A stretch of 64,000 bases of DNA from Candidatus Fluviicola riflensis (GTDB lineage: Bacteria; Bacteroidota; Bacteroidia; Flavobacteriales_D; Crocinitomicaceae), in contig CP022585.1 of NCBI GenBank assembly GCA_002243285.1, forward strand, positions 2,220,641 through 2,284,640, in the 5' to 3' direction. Of the stretch, positions 9,698 through 18,353 are shown in pieces. Numbering within the stretch: the stretch's first letter is position 1; each line of letters opens with the position of its first letter. The notes under the pieces are model-generated. The model did no database searches and was not told the DNA's origin. It saw only the letters and a list, made by a program, of their open reading frames with translations. The translations under genes were made by a program, and so were the position numbers.

Positions 9698-10072
9698 TTA
9701 TTTAGTTGTTTTCATTTCTTGTTGTAACATAAAAACCGATTTCACCATCAGCATTTTTTCAGTTCCTGTAATGCGGAAATACTGATTTGCGGTTTGGATA
9801 GAAAGCCCCATTTTAACCGGGTCAATTAAGCTCGCTTTTTCCATGGTAATTTCACCGTTTAATTTGGCAGATTCTTTTCCTTTCGGAAAGTCCATAATTG
9901 TACTACCATGTGTTTCGGCAAACTTCAGCAATTTTGCATGTTCTTCAGGTGAATCAACTGCAATTTGCTCCATCGTTTTTACTTCTTTGGCGGTTTCCCT
10001 GATTTCCGTTTGGGCAAAGGATAATCCTGCAAAAACAAAAATAGCGGAAACAAGCAACGTAATTTTTTTCAT
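9698..10072 (-). CDS. Small secreted protein, cassette copy A
   Basis: 124-residue exported protein with a signal peptide (MKKITLLVSAIFVFAGLSFAQ) and a Lys/Glu-rich helical-looking middle. The C-terminal block NQYFRITGTEKMLMVKSVF is shared with the cassette B protein at 6763-7134. The stop codon is directly adjacent to the GTG/ATG start region of the 808-residue T9SS gene, so translational coupling is likely. No named family is recognised. It is the first gene of a unit divergent from the transketolase operon, with promoters expected in the 134-base gap 10073-10206. Confidence 0.85.
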   Translation of the reverse strand: MKKITLLVSAIFVFAGLSFAQTEIRETAKEVKTMEQIAVDSPEEHAKLLKFAETHGSTIMDFPKGKESAKLNGEITMEKASLIDPVKMGLSIQTANQYFRITGTEKMLMVKSVFMLQQEMKTTK

Positions 10073-10175
10073 CTTGATCGGGTTTTAAGCTTTAGACTTG
10101 CAACCATTGTTATAAGTTGCACGAGATCGTGTAAAACTAGTAAAAAAAAAATCGTTTCAGGAGGGAGAATAACAT

Positions 10176-10183
10176 TAGTTTTG
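10176..10183 (+). promoter_or_regulatory. Putative -7 promoter element of the transketolase operon
   Basis: TAGTTTTG matches the Bacteroidota -7 consensus TAnnTTTG, 23 bases before the ATG at 10207. No clear -33 TTG was found at the expected spacing. Confidence 0.5.
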
Positions 10184-10206
10184 TAGCGTCAAAATTTCAA
10201 ATCCTT

Positions 10207-11049
10207 ATGGAAATCCAACAATTAACGGCAATTGCCAGTCAAGTCAGAAGAGATATTTTACGCATGGTCGCAGGCGCCAATTCCGGGCACCCGGGTGGAT
10301 CGCTTGGCTGTGCCGATTTTTTAACTGTTCTGTACTTTGACATAATGCACCACAAACCCGATTCATTCTCAATGGACGGAAAAGGAGAAGACCTGTTCTT
10401 TTTGTCGAACGGGCACATTTCTCCGGTTTGGTACAGCGTTTTGGCACGTTCGGGGTATTTTCCGGCTGATGAATTGAGTACATTCCGTAAGTTGAACGCC
10501 CGTTTGCAGGGTCATCCGAGTACTGATAAAAAAATACCAGGGGTTCGTGTGGCTTCCGGTTCATTGGGACAGGGACTTTCTGTAGCACTTGGTGCCGCTC
10601 AAACTAAAAAACTGAACAACGATCCTTCATTGGTTTATACGCTGCATGGCGACGGTGAATTGCAGGAAGGACAAATCTGGGAAGCAGCTATGTATGCGGC
10701 CGCTAATAAGGTAGATAATGTGATTGCAACGATCGACTACAACGGCCGCCAGATCGACGGTGACGTAGAAGTTGTATTGTCGCTTGGCAACCTGGCACAA
10801 AAGTGGCAGGCTTTTGGTTGGGAAGTTCTTGAAATGGACGGACACAACATTCCGGAGATCATTGAAACGATGAATAAAGCAAAAAAAATGTCACGAAACG
10901 GGAAACCAATCGTTATCATCATGAAAACCGAAATGGGACAAGGTGTTGATTTCATGATGGGTTCACATAAATGGCATGGTGTAGCGCCAAATCCGGAACA
11001 ATTGGCAAGCGCTATGACCCAGTTGGAAGAAACGTTGGGAGATTATTAA
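10207..11049 (+). CDS. Transketolase, N-terminal subunit
   Basis: 280-residue thiamine-diphosphate-binding half of a split transketolase (pentose phosphate pathway). It carries the substrate/TPP His region SGHPGGSLGCADFLT near 27-41 and the TPP motif GDGELQEGQIWEA near 149-161, closing with Asn in IDYNGRQ. The length matches stand-alone N-subunits, against ~660 for the fused enzyme. The partner subunit is at 12416-13369, and a VWA gene lies between them (starting 3 bases after this stop). The short spacings indicate one transcript. The enzyme exchanges two-carbon ketol units between sugar phosphates. Confidence 0.96.
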   Translation: MEIQQLTAIASQVRRDILRMVAGANSGHPGGSLGCADFLTVLYFDIMHHKPDSFSMDGKGEDLFFLSNGHISPVWYSVLARSGYFPADELSTFRKLNARLQGHPSTDKKIPGVRVASGSLGQGLSVALGAAQTKKLNNDPSLVYTLHGDGELQEGQIWEAAMYAAANKVDNVIATIDYNGRQIDGDVEVVLSLGNLAQKWQAFGWEVLEMDGHNIPEIIETMNKAKKMSRNGKPIVIIMKTEMGQGVDFMMGSHKWHGVAPNPEQLASAMTQLEETLGDY

Positions 11050-11052
11050 AAT

Positions 11053-12408
11053 ATGAAAATAGTACGCGTTGTTATTATATTCTTAGTGTTCTTCGCCTCA
11101 AAGGCGCAAGCACAGGAATTGACACGCGTTTTATTCATCCTGGATGCGTCCAACAGTATGAATGCCAAATGGGGCGACCAGTCACGCATTGAATCGGCAA
11201 AAGAATTATTAGCGAAAGCCGTTGATAGTTTGCGTGGTTCGGCCAACCTGGAAATCGCTCTGCGCGTATACGGACATCAATCCCCTATTACTGCCACTTA
11301 CCAGGATTGTAATGATACCAAACTGGAAGTTCCGTTTGGGAAAGACAATTACGACCGCATCAAAACCCGCATAAAATCGATTCTTGCGAAGGGAACAACA
11401 CCAATAGCGCGCTCACTCGAAGCTGCTGCGGATGATTTTCCCGATATGAATTCACGGAATATCATCATTCTGATTACCGATGGTTTGGAAGCCTGCGACA
11501 ACGATCCGTGTGTGATTGCCAAAAAACTGCACGACAAAGGTGTAAAAGTGACACCGTTCGTGATCGGATTGGGACTCGACCTTTCTTACCTCGAGCAATT
11601 CAAGTGTATCGGTAGCTATTCCGAAGCTGAAACCAAAGACGCTTTCAAAACCGTGTTGAGCAATGTGATCTCAAAAGCGCTGATCAATACAACGGTCCAG
11701 ATCAATCTTAATAATATCAATGGCGTTCCGGTTGAAACAGATGTGACCTTATTAATGTATGAAGCCGGAACAAAACGGTTGGTATATACGTTCGAACACA
11801 CGATCAATCGTTTTGGGAATCCGGATACAGTAGTTATGGACCCGAATATCAAGTACGATATGGTGGTGAATACCATTCCGAAAGTCGAAGTGAAAAACAT
11901 TGTTCTTAAAAAGAACACCCATAATACGATTGTTGCGAACACACCACAGGGCTTTCTACGATTCCGGTTCTCGAACGCCACCAAAGGTTATTCGATTACG
12001 GCACGAGTCATGCAACCAGCGACCTTGTCCACTATTAATACGCAACAAATTGGCGGAACGGATAAATACATTGTGGGGCAATACGATGTGGAGATCCTGA
12101 CGTTGCCCCGCATTTATAAAACGGTAAACATTACCCAAAGCAGTACCACCACCATTGATGTTGCTGCGCCGGGATTATTGAATTACTCGAGCGGAAAACC
12201 GATTGTAGGACAATTATTTGTACTGAAAGATGACGGAATATTGGAATGGGTGTGCAACCTTGACGGCAATTCACTTTCGGGATCATGGAATTTACAACCG
12301 GGCAATTACCGCATTGTTTACCGCCAAAAGCATTTAAAACTCACGACTTATACAATGGAGAAGAACTTCAAGATCACCTCCAATAAAACAACACCCATAA
12401 ATTTATAG
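11053..12408 (+). CDS. Secreted von Willebrand factor A domain protein
   Basis: 451 residues with a signal peptide ([21 protein letters not shown]) followed at once by a VWA domain at about 24-225. The metal-ion adhesion site is intact: DASNS at 31-35, a Thr in [12 protein letters not shown], and an Asp in [17 protein letters not shown] conserved pair of Cys flanks that loop. The rest (about 230-451) is beta-rich with no domain I recognise. There is no T9SS sorting domain or lipobox, so it is probably periplasmic. It sits between the two transketolase subunit genes, 3 bases after the first and 7 before the second. Metal-dependent protein binding is the family role; the partner is unknown. Confidence 0.9.
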   Translation: MKIVRVVIIFLVFFASKAQAQELTRVLFILDASNSMNAKWGDQSRIESAKELLAKAVDSLRGSANLEIALRVYGHQSPITATYQDCNDTKLEVPFGKDNYDRIKTRIKSILAKGTTPIARSLEAAADDFPDMNSRNIIILITDGLEACDNDPCVIAKKLHDKGVKVTPFVIGLGLDLSYLEQFKCIGSYSEAETKDAFKTVLSNVISKALINTTVQINLNNINGVPVETDVTLLMYEAGTKRLVYTFEHTINRFGNPDTVVMDPNIKYDMVVNTIPKVEVKNIVLKKNTHNTIVANTPQGFLRFRFSNATKGYSITARVMQPATLSTINTQQIGGTDKYIVGQYDVEILTLPRIYKTVNITQSSTTTIDVAAPGLLNYSSGKPIVGQLFVLKDDGILEWVCNLDGNSLSGSWNLQPGNYRIVYRQKHLKLTTYTMEKNFKITSNKTTPINL

Positions 12409-12415
12409 TACGGCA

Positions 12416-13369
12416 ATGAAGGAATTTGAAATCTTAGGAAAGAAAGACACACGATCAGGATTCGGTGAAGGTTTGTTAGAATTAGGAAAAACCAACCCTG
12501 AAGTGGTAGGACTTTGTGCCGATTTAACAGGATCACTCAAAATGGATGCTTTCCAGAAAGAGTTTCCTGAACGGTTTTTCCAGGTTGGAATTGCCGAAGC
12601 AAATATGATCGGTATGGCAGCAGGAATGACTATTGGCGGGAAAATTCCGTACACCGGTACATTTGCCAACTTTTCTACCGGACGCGTTTACGATCAGATT
12701 CGTCAATCTGTAGCTTATTCTAAGAAAAACGTAAAAATTTGTGCTTCTCATGCCGGATTGACATTGGGAGAAGACGGAGCTACACACCAGATCCTGGAAG
12801 ACATCGGAATGATGCGCATGTTGCCACACATGACGGTGATTGTTCCTGCCGATTTTAACCAGACAAAACAGGCTACCATCGCTATTTCCAAATTGGAAGG
12901 CCCGGTTTATTTGCGTTTCGGAAGGCCGGTTGTGCCAATTTTTGTCCAGCCCGATGCTGAATTTGTGATCGGAAAAGCAGATGTATTGTCTGAAGGAACT
13001 GATGTTACCATTATCGCTTGCGGACATTTGGTATGGAAATCCATTGAAGCAGCAACCGAATTGGCCAAGCAGGGAATCAGTGCCGAAGTAATCAATATGC
13101 ATACGATTAAACCTTTGGACGAAAAAGCAATCTTAGACTCAGTACGCAAAACACGTTGCGTGGTTACTGCCGAAGAGCACATGCTCAATGGTGGTTTGGG
13201 CGAAGCAGTTTCCCAGGTATTGGCGCGTCACATGCCTGCTCCACAAGAGTATGTAGGTGTCAACGATACATTTGGAGAATCGGGAACGCCCGACGAATTG
13301 ATGACCAAATACGGTCTTGATGCCATCGACGTGATTAATGCCGCAAAACGAGTTATTCAACGAAAATAA
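12416..13369 (+). CDS. Transketolase, C-terminal subunit
   Basis: 317-residue pyrimidine-binding and C-terminal half of transketolase. Visible features are the catalytic Glu region [21 protein letters not shown], the stretch [33 protein letters not shown], and a C-terminal transketolase domain ([36 protein letters not shown]). It completes the enzyme begun at 10207-11049; the two chains form the active site together. It follows the VWA gene by 7 bases and is followed 2 bases later by the ECF sigma factor gene. Confidence 0.96.
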   Translation: MKEFEILGKKDTRSGFGEGLLELGKTNPEVVGLCADLTGSLKMDAFQKEFPERFFQVGIAEANMIGMAAGMTIGGKIPYTGTFANFSTGRVYDQIRQSVAYSKKNVKICASHAGLTLGEDGATHQILEDIGMMRMLPHMTVIVPADFNQTKQATIAISKLEGPVYLRFGRPVVPIFVQPDAEFVIGKADVLSEGTDVTIIACGHLVWKSIEAATELAKQGISAEVINMHTIKPLDEKAILDSVRKTRCVVTAEEHMLNGGLGEAVSQVLARHMPAPQEYVGVNDTFGESGTPDELMTKYGLDAIDVINAAKRVIQRK

Positions 13370-13371
13370 AG

Positions 13372-13938
13372 ATGCATCAAGAAATTCCCGATGAAGCAAC
13401 TATTGTATCGTATCTTCATCGGGAAGATGCACATGCCCGCATTGCACTCGGTTGGATCATCGACCTGCACAGCAAGCGGCTTTACACCACCATTCGACGT
13501 TGGGTAAAAACCCACGAAGACACCAACGACATTTTACAGGAAGTTTTTCTGAAAATCTGGAAAAACAAACATCAGTTCCAGGGAAACAGCGCTTTATTCT
13601 CCTGGATCTACCGCATTTCTTACAACGAAGCCATGCAGTTCCTGAAAAAGGAACGACGCCATATCGGGGTTGATTTAGATTCTCCGTTGGTGGAATTTCA
13701 GCATTCTTCTTTGCATTTCGGGAAAATTACCCCTGAAGAAATTTCAACCTGGCTCATGGAAGCTGTGGAAACCTTACCCGAAAAACAACGCTTCATTTTT
13801 GAACACAAGTATTTCGACGATCTGAAGTACGAAGAAATTGCGCAACTCACCGGCGGAACTGTTGGCGGATTAAAAGCCAATTACTTCCACGCCGTAAAAA
13901 AAATCGAAGATCATTTGAAAACGAAATTAAACCATTGA
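13372..13938 (+). CDS. ECF-type RNA polymerase sigma factor
   Basis: 188-residue sigma-70 family factor. Region 2 is visible at about 20-85 (TNDILQEVFLKIWKN, FSWIYRISYNEAMQFLKK), and region 4 at about 125-185 with a helix-turn-helix (LPEKQRFIFEHKYFDDLKY, EEIAQLTGGTVGGLKANY). It directs RNA polymerase to a small regulon. The start is 2 bases after the transketolase C-subunit stop. It is followed by a single-span membrane protein and a Spy-like protein, a usual arrangement of sigma factor, anti-sigma factor and envelope sensor in Bacteroidota. Confidence 0.93.
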   Translation: MHQEIPDEATIVSYLHREDAHARIALGWIIDLHSKRLYTTIRRWVKTHEDTNDILQEVFLKIWKNKHQFQGNSALFSWIYRISYNEAMQFLKKERRHIGVDLDSPLVEFQHSSLHFGKITPEEISTWLMEAVETLPEKQRFIFEHKYFDDLKYEEIAQLTGGTVGGLKANYFHAVKKIEDHLKTKLNH

Positions 13939-13960
13939 TTCATCCCCTCATCTTAATAAT

Positions 13961-14473
13961 GTGAATACGAACGAACAACATATCATTGACGAACTTAAAA
14001 AAGGAACAACTCCCGTTCCGGTCGACAATTACTTTGCACAATTGAAGCAGAACATTTTCGATCGATTGGAACCAACGGTGAAAATTATTCCTCTTTACCG
14101 GAAATCATGGTTCATCACAGCCGTTGCCGCGAGTATTGCACTTGTCATTTCGCTAACGTTCTTTTTTGACGGAAACGAAACTCAGCAACCTTCCATAGCA
14201 GATGTTGACTGGAACAGTGTTTCGCGTGATGAAGTGCTGGCCTACATTGATGAAAACATCGACGATTTTGAAACCGAAGCATTGGCGCAGCAGTTGAATT
14301 CTATTCCCGAATGGTCTGCCACAGTGGATATTACAGGAACAGCAAGTGCCGGAACCAATAAAACCGGAAAAGAGGATAAATATGACAGGCTATTCAAAGA
14401 TGTTGACAAACAGGATATCCTGGAGTATTTGGAGGAAGAAGATATTGACCTGGAAGAGCTGTCTCCGCAGTAG
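13961..14473 (+). CDS. Single-span membrane protein, probable anti-sigma factor
   Basis: 170 residues from a GTG start 22 bases after the sigma factor gene. The N-terminal 45 residues are cytoplasmic-looking. One transmembrane segment lies at about 50-69 (WFITAVAASIALVISLTFFF), and a long acidic tail (LEEEDIDLEELSPQ) ends the protein. Position, topology and size fit an anti-sigma factor for the ECF factor just upstream, but no zinc motif (HxxxCxxC) is present, so assignment rests mainly on context. In similar operons such genes are often simply called hypothetical. Confidence 0.75.
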   Translation: MNTNEQHIIDELKKGTTPVPVDNYFAQLKQNIFDRLEPTVKIIPLYRKSWFITAVAASIALVISLTFFFDGNETQQPSIADVDWNSVSRDEVLAYIDENIDDFETEALAQQLNSIPEWSATVDITGTASAGTNKTGKEDKYDRLFKDVDKQDILEYLEEEDIDLEELSPQ

Positions 14474-14530
14474 TTCCCCTGAGTCAATAACCATGCGGAA
14501 TTAAACATTAATTTATTAAATCAGATAATC

Positions 14531-15058
14531 ATGAAAACCATTCGATTAACCGTATTAGGATTGTTGTTGCTCGCACCGATTTCATTGCTGGCACAGACGG
14601 ATAAAAATCCAACCAAAGAAGACATAAAAGAAACCCGTGAAAAAGAACGCGATGAAAAAATCGATAAACTGAAAATCGGTTTTATCACAACCGAATTGGC
14701 GTTAACAACCGAAGAAGCGGAGAAATTCTGGCCTGTTTACAATGAAATGGAGGCAAAAGTCAAAGAAGTGCGCAAAGCCAACCGGAAACTGGAAAAAGAA
14801 GTGGATGAAGGTTATGAAGCATTGACCAATGAAGATGCCAAAAAGAAAATGGCAACACTTTTTGAAAACGACGAAAAAGAAATTACGCTGAAAAAGGAGT
14901 ATGCCGAAAAAATTTCCAAGATTGTCGGTGAAAAACGATCATTAAAACTCTTAAGTTTGGAGCATGAATTCAAGCGGGAATTGTTGAATCAACTCAAAGA
15001 GCAAGGTTCATCAAAGTCGCATGAAAAACATGGACAAGGACATCATGACAGAGAATAA
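14531..15058 (+). CDS. Spy/CpxP-like periplasmic protein (sensor of ECF sigma factor)
   Basis: 175-residue exported, highly charged helical protein: signal peptide MKTIRLTVLGLLLLAPISLLAQ, then Lys/Glu-rich helices throughout. The segment FITTELALTTEEAEKFWPVY is typical of the Bacteroidota proteins annotated as sensors of ECF-type sigma factors. These resemble Spy/CpxP, periplasmic helical chaperones or stress sensors. It follows the sigma and anti-sigma genes and overlaps the aminotransferase start by 14 bases. The tail ends HEKHGQGHHDRE, a His-rich end that could bind metal; that is inference. Confidence 0.85.
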   Translation: MKTIRLTVLGLLLLAPISLLAQTDKNPTKEDIKETREKERDEKIDKLKIGFITTELALTTEEAEKFWPVYNEMEAKVKEVRKANRKLEKEVDEGYEALTNEDAKKKMATLFENDEKEITLKKEYAEKISKIVGEKRSLKLLSLEHEFKRELLNQLKEQGSSKSHEKHGQGHHDRE

Positions 15059-16235
15059 GCACGATTTTTTATACTTGTTAGGACAAACAAATCCCTTCCC
15101 TTATCTCATTGAGGTAGCCAAGGCGGAAGGGATTTTTATTTACGACAAAACCGGAAAACGTTACGCCGATATGATTGCCGGAGTAGCAGTCAATAACATT
15201 GGACATCGACATCCGTTGGTGATTCAGCGCTTGCAGGAACAACTGGAAAAATACCTGCACGTAATGGTTTACGGGGAATTTATCCAGGATACATCTGTTG
15301 AAATGGCGCGTGCACTGACCCGCGTTCTCCCCGACTCATTGAATTGCGTTTACCCTGTCAATTCAGGAACTGAAGCCAATGAAGCGGCTTTGAAACTGGC
15401 AAAACGCGTTACCGGCAGAACTCAGCTGATCGGTTGCAAAGGTTCATACCATGGAAATACGCACGGTTCCATGAGTGTTTCGTCCAACGAAGCCAAGAAA
15501 ATTGCGTTTCGTCCGCTGTTACCCGATGTCGATTTTATTCGCCACAACGAAATCGCTGATCTTTCGCGTATTACAGAACGAACGGCAGCGGTGATTATCG
15601 AACCGATCCAGGGTGATGCGGGTGTTCGTCAGGCTTCAACCGAATATTTAAAAGCCTTGCGTCAGCGCTGCGATGAAGTGGGTTCTTTCCTGATTTTCGA
15701 TGAAATTCAATGCGGTATGGGACGTTCCGGGAAATTGTTCGCTTTTGAACACAGTGGCGTGGTTCCTGATGTTTTAACACTGGGCAAAGCCCTTGGCGGC
15801 GGAATGCCAATTGGTGCGTTTGTGGCGCGTTACGAACACATGCAGGAATTGACGCACCAACCAATGCTCGGACACATTACCACTTTCGGCGGACATCCGG
15901 TAATCGCAGCTGCGGCTTGGGCTACGCTGGAAGTTTTCGCTACGGAAATTGACTTCGATTTGGTGGAAGAAAATGGTCTGTTATTAGAAAATATGCTTTC
16001 GGAGATTGACGAAATCAACGAAATTCGTCGCGTAGGAATGATGTTTGCCTGTGATATGGAGTCATTTGAACGCGTTGAAAAAGTGGTGAATCGCTGTTTG
16101 GAATTGGGCTTGATCAGCTTTTGGTTTTTATCACATCCGTATAGTTTCAGACTTTCGCCTCCGTTGACGATTTCGAGAGAAGAGATTGAGGAAGCTGGAA
16201 GGGTTATTCAGAGAGCGGTCAGAGAAACGAAGTGA
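15045..16235 (+). CDS. Class III PLP-dependent aminotransferase
   Basis: 396 residues from ATG 15045 (an in-frame ATG at 15021 would add 8 residues inside the upstream gene). Fold-type I aminotransferase of the ornithine/acetylornithine/4-aminobutyrate group. NSGTEANEAALKLAKR binds the phosphate, the Asp lies in LIFDEIQCGMGRSGKLFAFE, and the PLP lysine is in VLTLGKALGGGMPIGAF. It lacks features that would fix the substrate. It overlaps the Spy-like gene by 14 bases, so it is the last gene of the operon beginning with transketolase or the sigma factor. ArgD-, RocD- or GabT-like activity are all possible. Confidence 0.9.
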   Translation: MTENKHDFLYLLGQTNPFPYLIEVAKAEGIFIYDKTGKRYADMIAGVAVNNIGHRHPLVIQRLQEQLEKYLHVMVYGEFIQDTSVEMARALTRVLPDSLNCVYPVNSGTEANEAALKLAKRVTGRTQLIGCKGSYHGNTHGSMSVSSNEAKKIAFRPLLPDVDFIRHNEIADLSRITERTAAVIIEPIQGDAGVRQASTEYLKALRQRCDEVGSFLIFDEIQCGMGRSGKLFAFEHSGVVPDVLTLGKALGGGMPIGAFVARYEHMQELTHQPMLGHITTFGGHPVIAAAAWATLEVFATEIDFDLVEENGLLLENMLSEIDEINEIRRVGMMFACDMESFERVEKVVNRCLELGLISFWFLSHPYSFRLSPPLTISREEIEEAGRVIQRAVRETK

Positions 16236-16273
16236 TGTCGGATTTTTGATGTTTGATTTTTGATGAGCAGAAT

Positions 16274-17395
16274 TTAGCAACCCTCAGAATATAAGACTCC
16301 TTTTGGAAAATTGAATCTTTTGCCTTTGGGGGTTGATTTTGTTCGCGTAAAAGGTCTGGTGATTATTTCATGTATAGGTCCTCTCACTTCAACTGACTCG
16401 ATTGTAAAAGCTGTGCCTTGTTCAGCATTGATATAAGCATCAATAATTTCTTTCGAAACCTTACTTCCTTTATTTGAATACGTTGAATCTCCTATTCTTA
16501 TTTTCATTTCACCAACTTCAAAAGCTGCCTTTAAAGGTACTTCGGGAGGATATTTAGCGAAAATTCTTCCCATTTGGAGAAATGTAGAATCACTTATGCT
16601 TATTAATTGCGAATGATCCAGAGGTAATGATCCCCAATAAATCATTGGTAGCGGCAAATTGGAAACACGGTACTTAAATACTGCATGTCCTGTTGTGTTA
16701 TCACCCGTTCTTGAATAGAGTGTCATTGAAGCTTCTCTTCCTGAACCAGTTACTCTGGCTATATATTGATTTCCGGATGCGGTCAAACTAACTCCATCGC
16801 TATCGACCCAGATACTTTCGTATAGTCCATCTAGCGCAAACTCAACGATATTGTTGTAATTCCGGTAGAGTATATTCATTTGCGGCAAGCTAATCGTGCC
16901 GCGAACCGGAGTATTGAGGTTGTTCGCCGCTTGCATGTCAATGACTTCCAATTCAACGATCAACAGCGGTTTCTGCTTGAAAAACGAATGCTTGAAACCA
17001 TAAATGTAGCAGGTTGAATCATTGAGGTCTCCATTTGCGTCCGGGCCATCTTCGTTGAGGTATTCCAGCAACGCATCGCGGGTATAGTTGGTTCTCGCAG
17101 GAAATTTCACGCCCTGGTTTCGCCAGATCATGTGTAATTTAAAGGTCATCAATGTATTCTTCTGTACAAACGACCGGTACAAATCCAAACTATCGGGAAT
17201 AACGAGCGAATCTTTTCCTTTCGAGGAAAGTACAACGGTTACTTCGCCCAGCGAGATCCGGTCACCAACTGAAAAACGGGTATCGTGAATTGTTTTGTAC
17301 TGAAGATCAGCCGTTTTTCGCTTTTGGCCGAACGCACAGCAAGAAAGTATCAGGCATAACCACACCAAAGATTGACGCATATTGAAATTTTGCAT
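16274..17395 (-). CDS. Secreted protein related to the GldM C-terminal region
   Basis: 373 residues with a signal peptide (MRQSLVWLCLILSCCAFGQ; starting at 17395 or the in-frame ATG 17380). Three blocks recall the periplasmic domains of GldM, the T9SS/gliding motor shaft. These are MNILYRNYNNIVEFALDGL, an Ig-like NQYIARVTGSGREASMTLYS, and a terminal domain with KIRIGDSTYSNKGSKVSKEI followed by AFTIESVEVRGP. Full GldM is ~510-540 residues with an N-terminal membrane helix and lies in gldKLMN. This gene is isolated and no other gld genes are in the window. It could be a GldM paralogue or a protein sharing only the C-terminal domains. It is convergent with the aminotransferase gene. Confidence 0.65.
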   Translation of the reverse strand: MQNFNMRQSLVWLCLILSCCAFGQKRKTADLQYKTIHDTRFSVGDRISLGEVTVVLSSKGKDSLVIPDSLDLYRSFVQKNTLMTFKLHMIWRNQGVKFPARTNYTRDALLEYLNEDGPDANGDLNDSTCYIYGFKHSFFKQKPLLIVELEVIDMQAANNLNTPVRGTISLPQMNILYRNYNNIVEFALDGLYESIWVDSDGVSLTASGNQYIARVTGSGREASMTLYSRTGDNTTGHAVFKYRVSNLPLPMIYWGSLPLDHSQLISISDSTFLQMGRIFAKYPPEVPLKAAFEVGEMKIRIGDSTYSNKGSKVSKEIIDAYINAEQGTAFTIESVEVRGPIHEIITRPFTRTKSTPKGKRFNFPKGVLYSEGC

Positions 17396-17545
17396 GAAAA
17401 TAGTGATTTTTAAGTGGCGAAAGAGGACGTATTCAACTAACTTTTGAACCGTTCAATGTATAATTCTTATTCGTCGCAATCCCTTTAAAACATTGATTTC
17501 GGGAATAAACACCAGCGGAAATAAAATTGGTTGCTTTAACTTCCG

Positions 17546-17553
17546 TATATTTG
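17546..17553 (+). promoter_or_regulatory. Putative -7 promoter element of the cold-shock gene
   Basis: TATATTTG matches TAnnTTTG, 92 bases upstream of the start at 17646, with a TTG 16 bases before it. The implied 5' leader of ~85 bases would suit cold-shock mRNA control by structure. Confidence 0.5.
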
Positions 17554-17645
17554 CACGCTGGTAGATTTATTTTCCCTCCTTTTGTTGAACAATCCGATCG
17601 AAATTGACAGATACCATTTGTAAGAATTAAACTGAAAGAAAAAGC

Positions 17646-18101
17646 ATGGCAAAATCTCAAGAAACGTGGAACAAAAAAGAGAAAGAAAACAAAAAGAAAA
17701 AGAAGCGCGAAGATAAATCCAAGAAAAAAGAAGAACGCAAAGCGAACACTCCAACTGCTGATTTTGAAAGCATGCTTGCGTATGTAGATGAGTTTGGAAA
17801 CATCACTTCCACTCCACCAGATCCCACAAAAAAGAAAGAAGAAATCAATGCCGAAGACATCGAATTGGGTGTTCCTATTCGTGAAGCTGCTGATGAAAAT
17901 GACGGTAACCGCACAGGAATCGTGAGTTTCTTTGATTCATCGAAAGGATATGGTTTTATTAAAGATCTGGAGACTCAGGAAAGTATTTTTACCCACATCG
18001 GTAAACACCTCGAAGAAATTAAAGAAGGAAACAAAGTAACGTTCCGCACGGAAAAAGGCCCGAAAGGGATGAATGCCGTTGAAGTTCGTAAAGCGAAATA
18101 G
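17646..18101 (+). CDS. Cold-shock domain protein with lysine-rich N-terminal extension
   Basis: 151 residues. The last ~65 form a cold-shock domain: RTGIVSFFDSSKGYGFIKD (RNP1-like KGYGFI), ESIFTHIGKHL (RNP2-like) and VTFRTEKGPKGMNAVEVRKA. The first ~45 residues are almost wholly Lys/Glu, and ~40 linker residues follow. CSPs bind single-stranded nucleic acid and loosen RNA structure. The extension could act as a disordered RNA-binding tail, as seen in a Bacteroidota-wide group of such proteins. The gene is monocistronic: its own promoter-like element and a strong terminator frame it. Confidence 0.92.
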   Translation: MAKSQETWNKKEKENKKKKKREDKSKKKEERKANTPTADFESMLAYVDEFGNITSTPPDPTKKKEEINAEDIELGVPIREAADENDGNRTGIVSFFDSSKGYGFIKDLETQESIFTHIGKHLEEIKEGNKVTFRTEKGPKGMNAVEVRKAK

Positions 18102-18120
18102 TTTCTGATAACGATATATG

Positions 18121-18158
18121 ACCGGTTCGTCAGCTTAAGGCAGATGAACCGGTTTTTT
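18121..18158 (+). terminator. Rho-independent terminator of the cold-shock gene
   Basis: Stem ACCGGTTC / GAACCGGT followed by seven Ts, 19 bases after the stop codon at 18101. Confidence 0.9.
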
Positions 18159-18267
18159 TGTGGTTAAACTTCTAAGAGGAACTAATTAACATGAGTTCGG
18201 GATCAGTCTGAACATGACATAGTGCCAGGTACCAGCGAGTACAATTCTATTAAAATCATTACTTAAC

Positions 18268-18299
18268 AAAAAAAAGCCGTCCCTACTACTGGGACGGCT
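18268..18299 (-). terminator. Rho-independent terminator of the 995-residue T9SS gene
   Basis: Minus-strand stem AGCCGTCCC / GGGACGGCT with a 7-base loop, followed by a run of eight or more Ts. It lies ~55 bases past the stop at 18354. The rest of the gap 18159-18353 holds nothing I can name. Confidence 0.9.
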
Positions 18300-18353
18300 C
18301 TTACAAATCGAGGCGTGTACACTTATTACCTAACCACCTTACTACTGTTTTAA

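Noticed and set aside
12533..13102. A 189-residue frame on the minus strand
   Set aside because: It is antisense to the transketolase C-subunit; its sequence has no domain, and the sense frame is well conserved.
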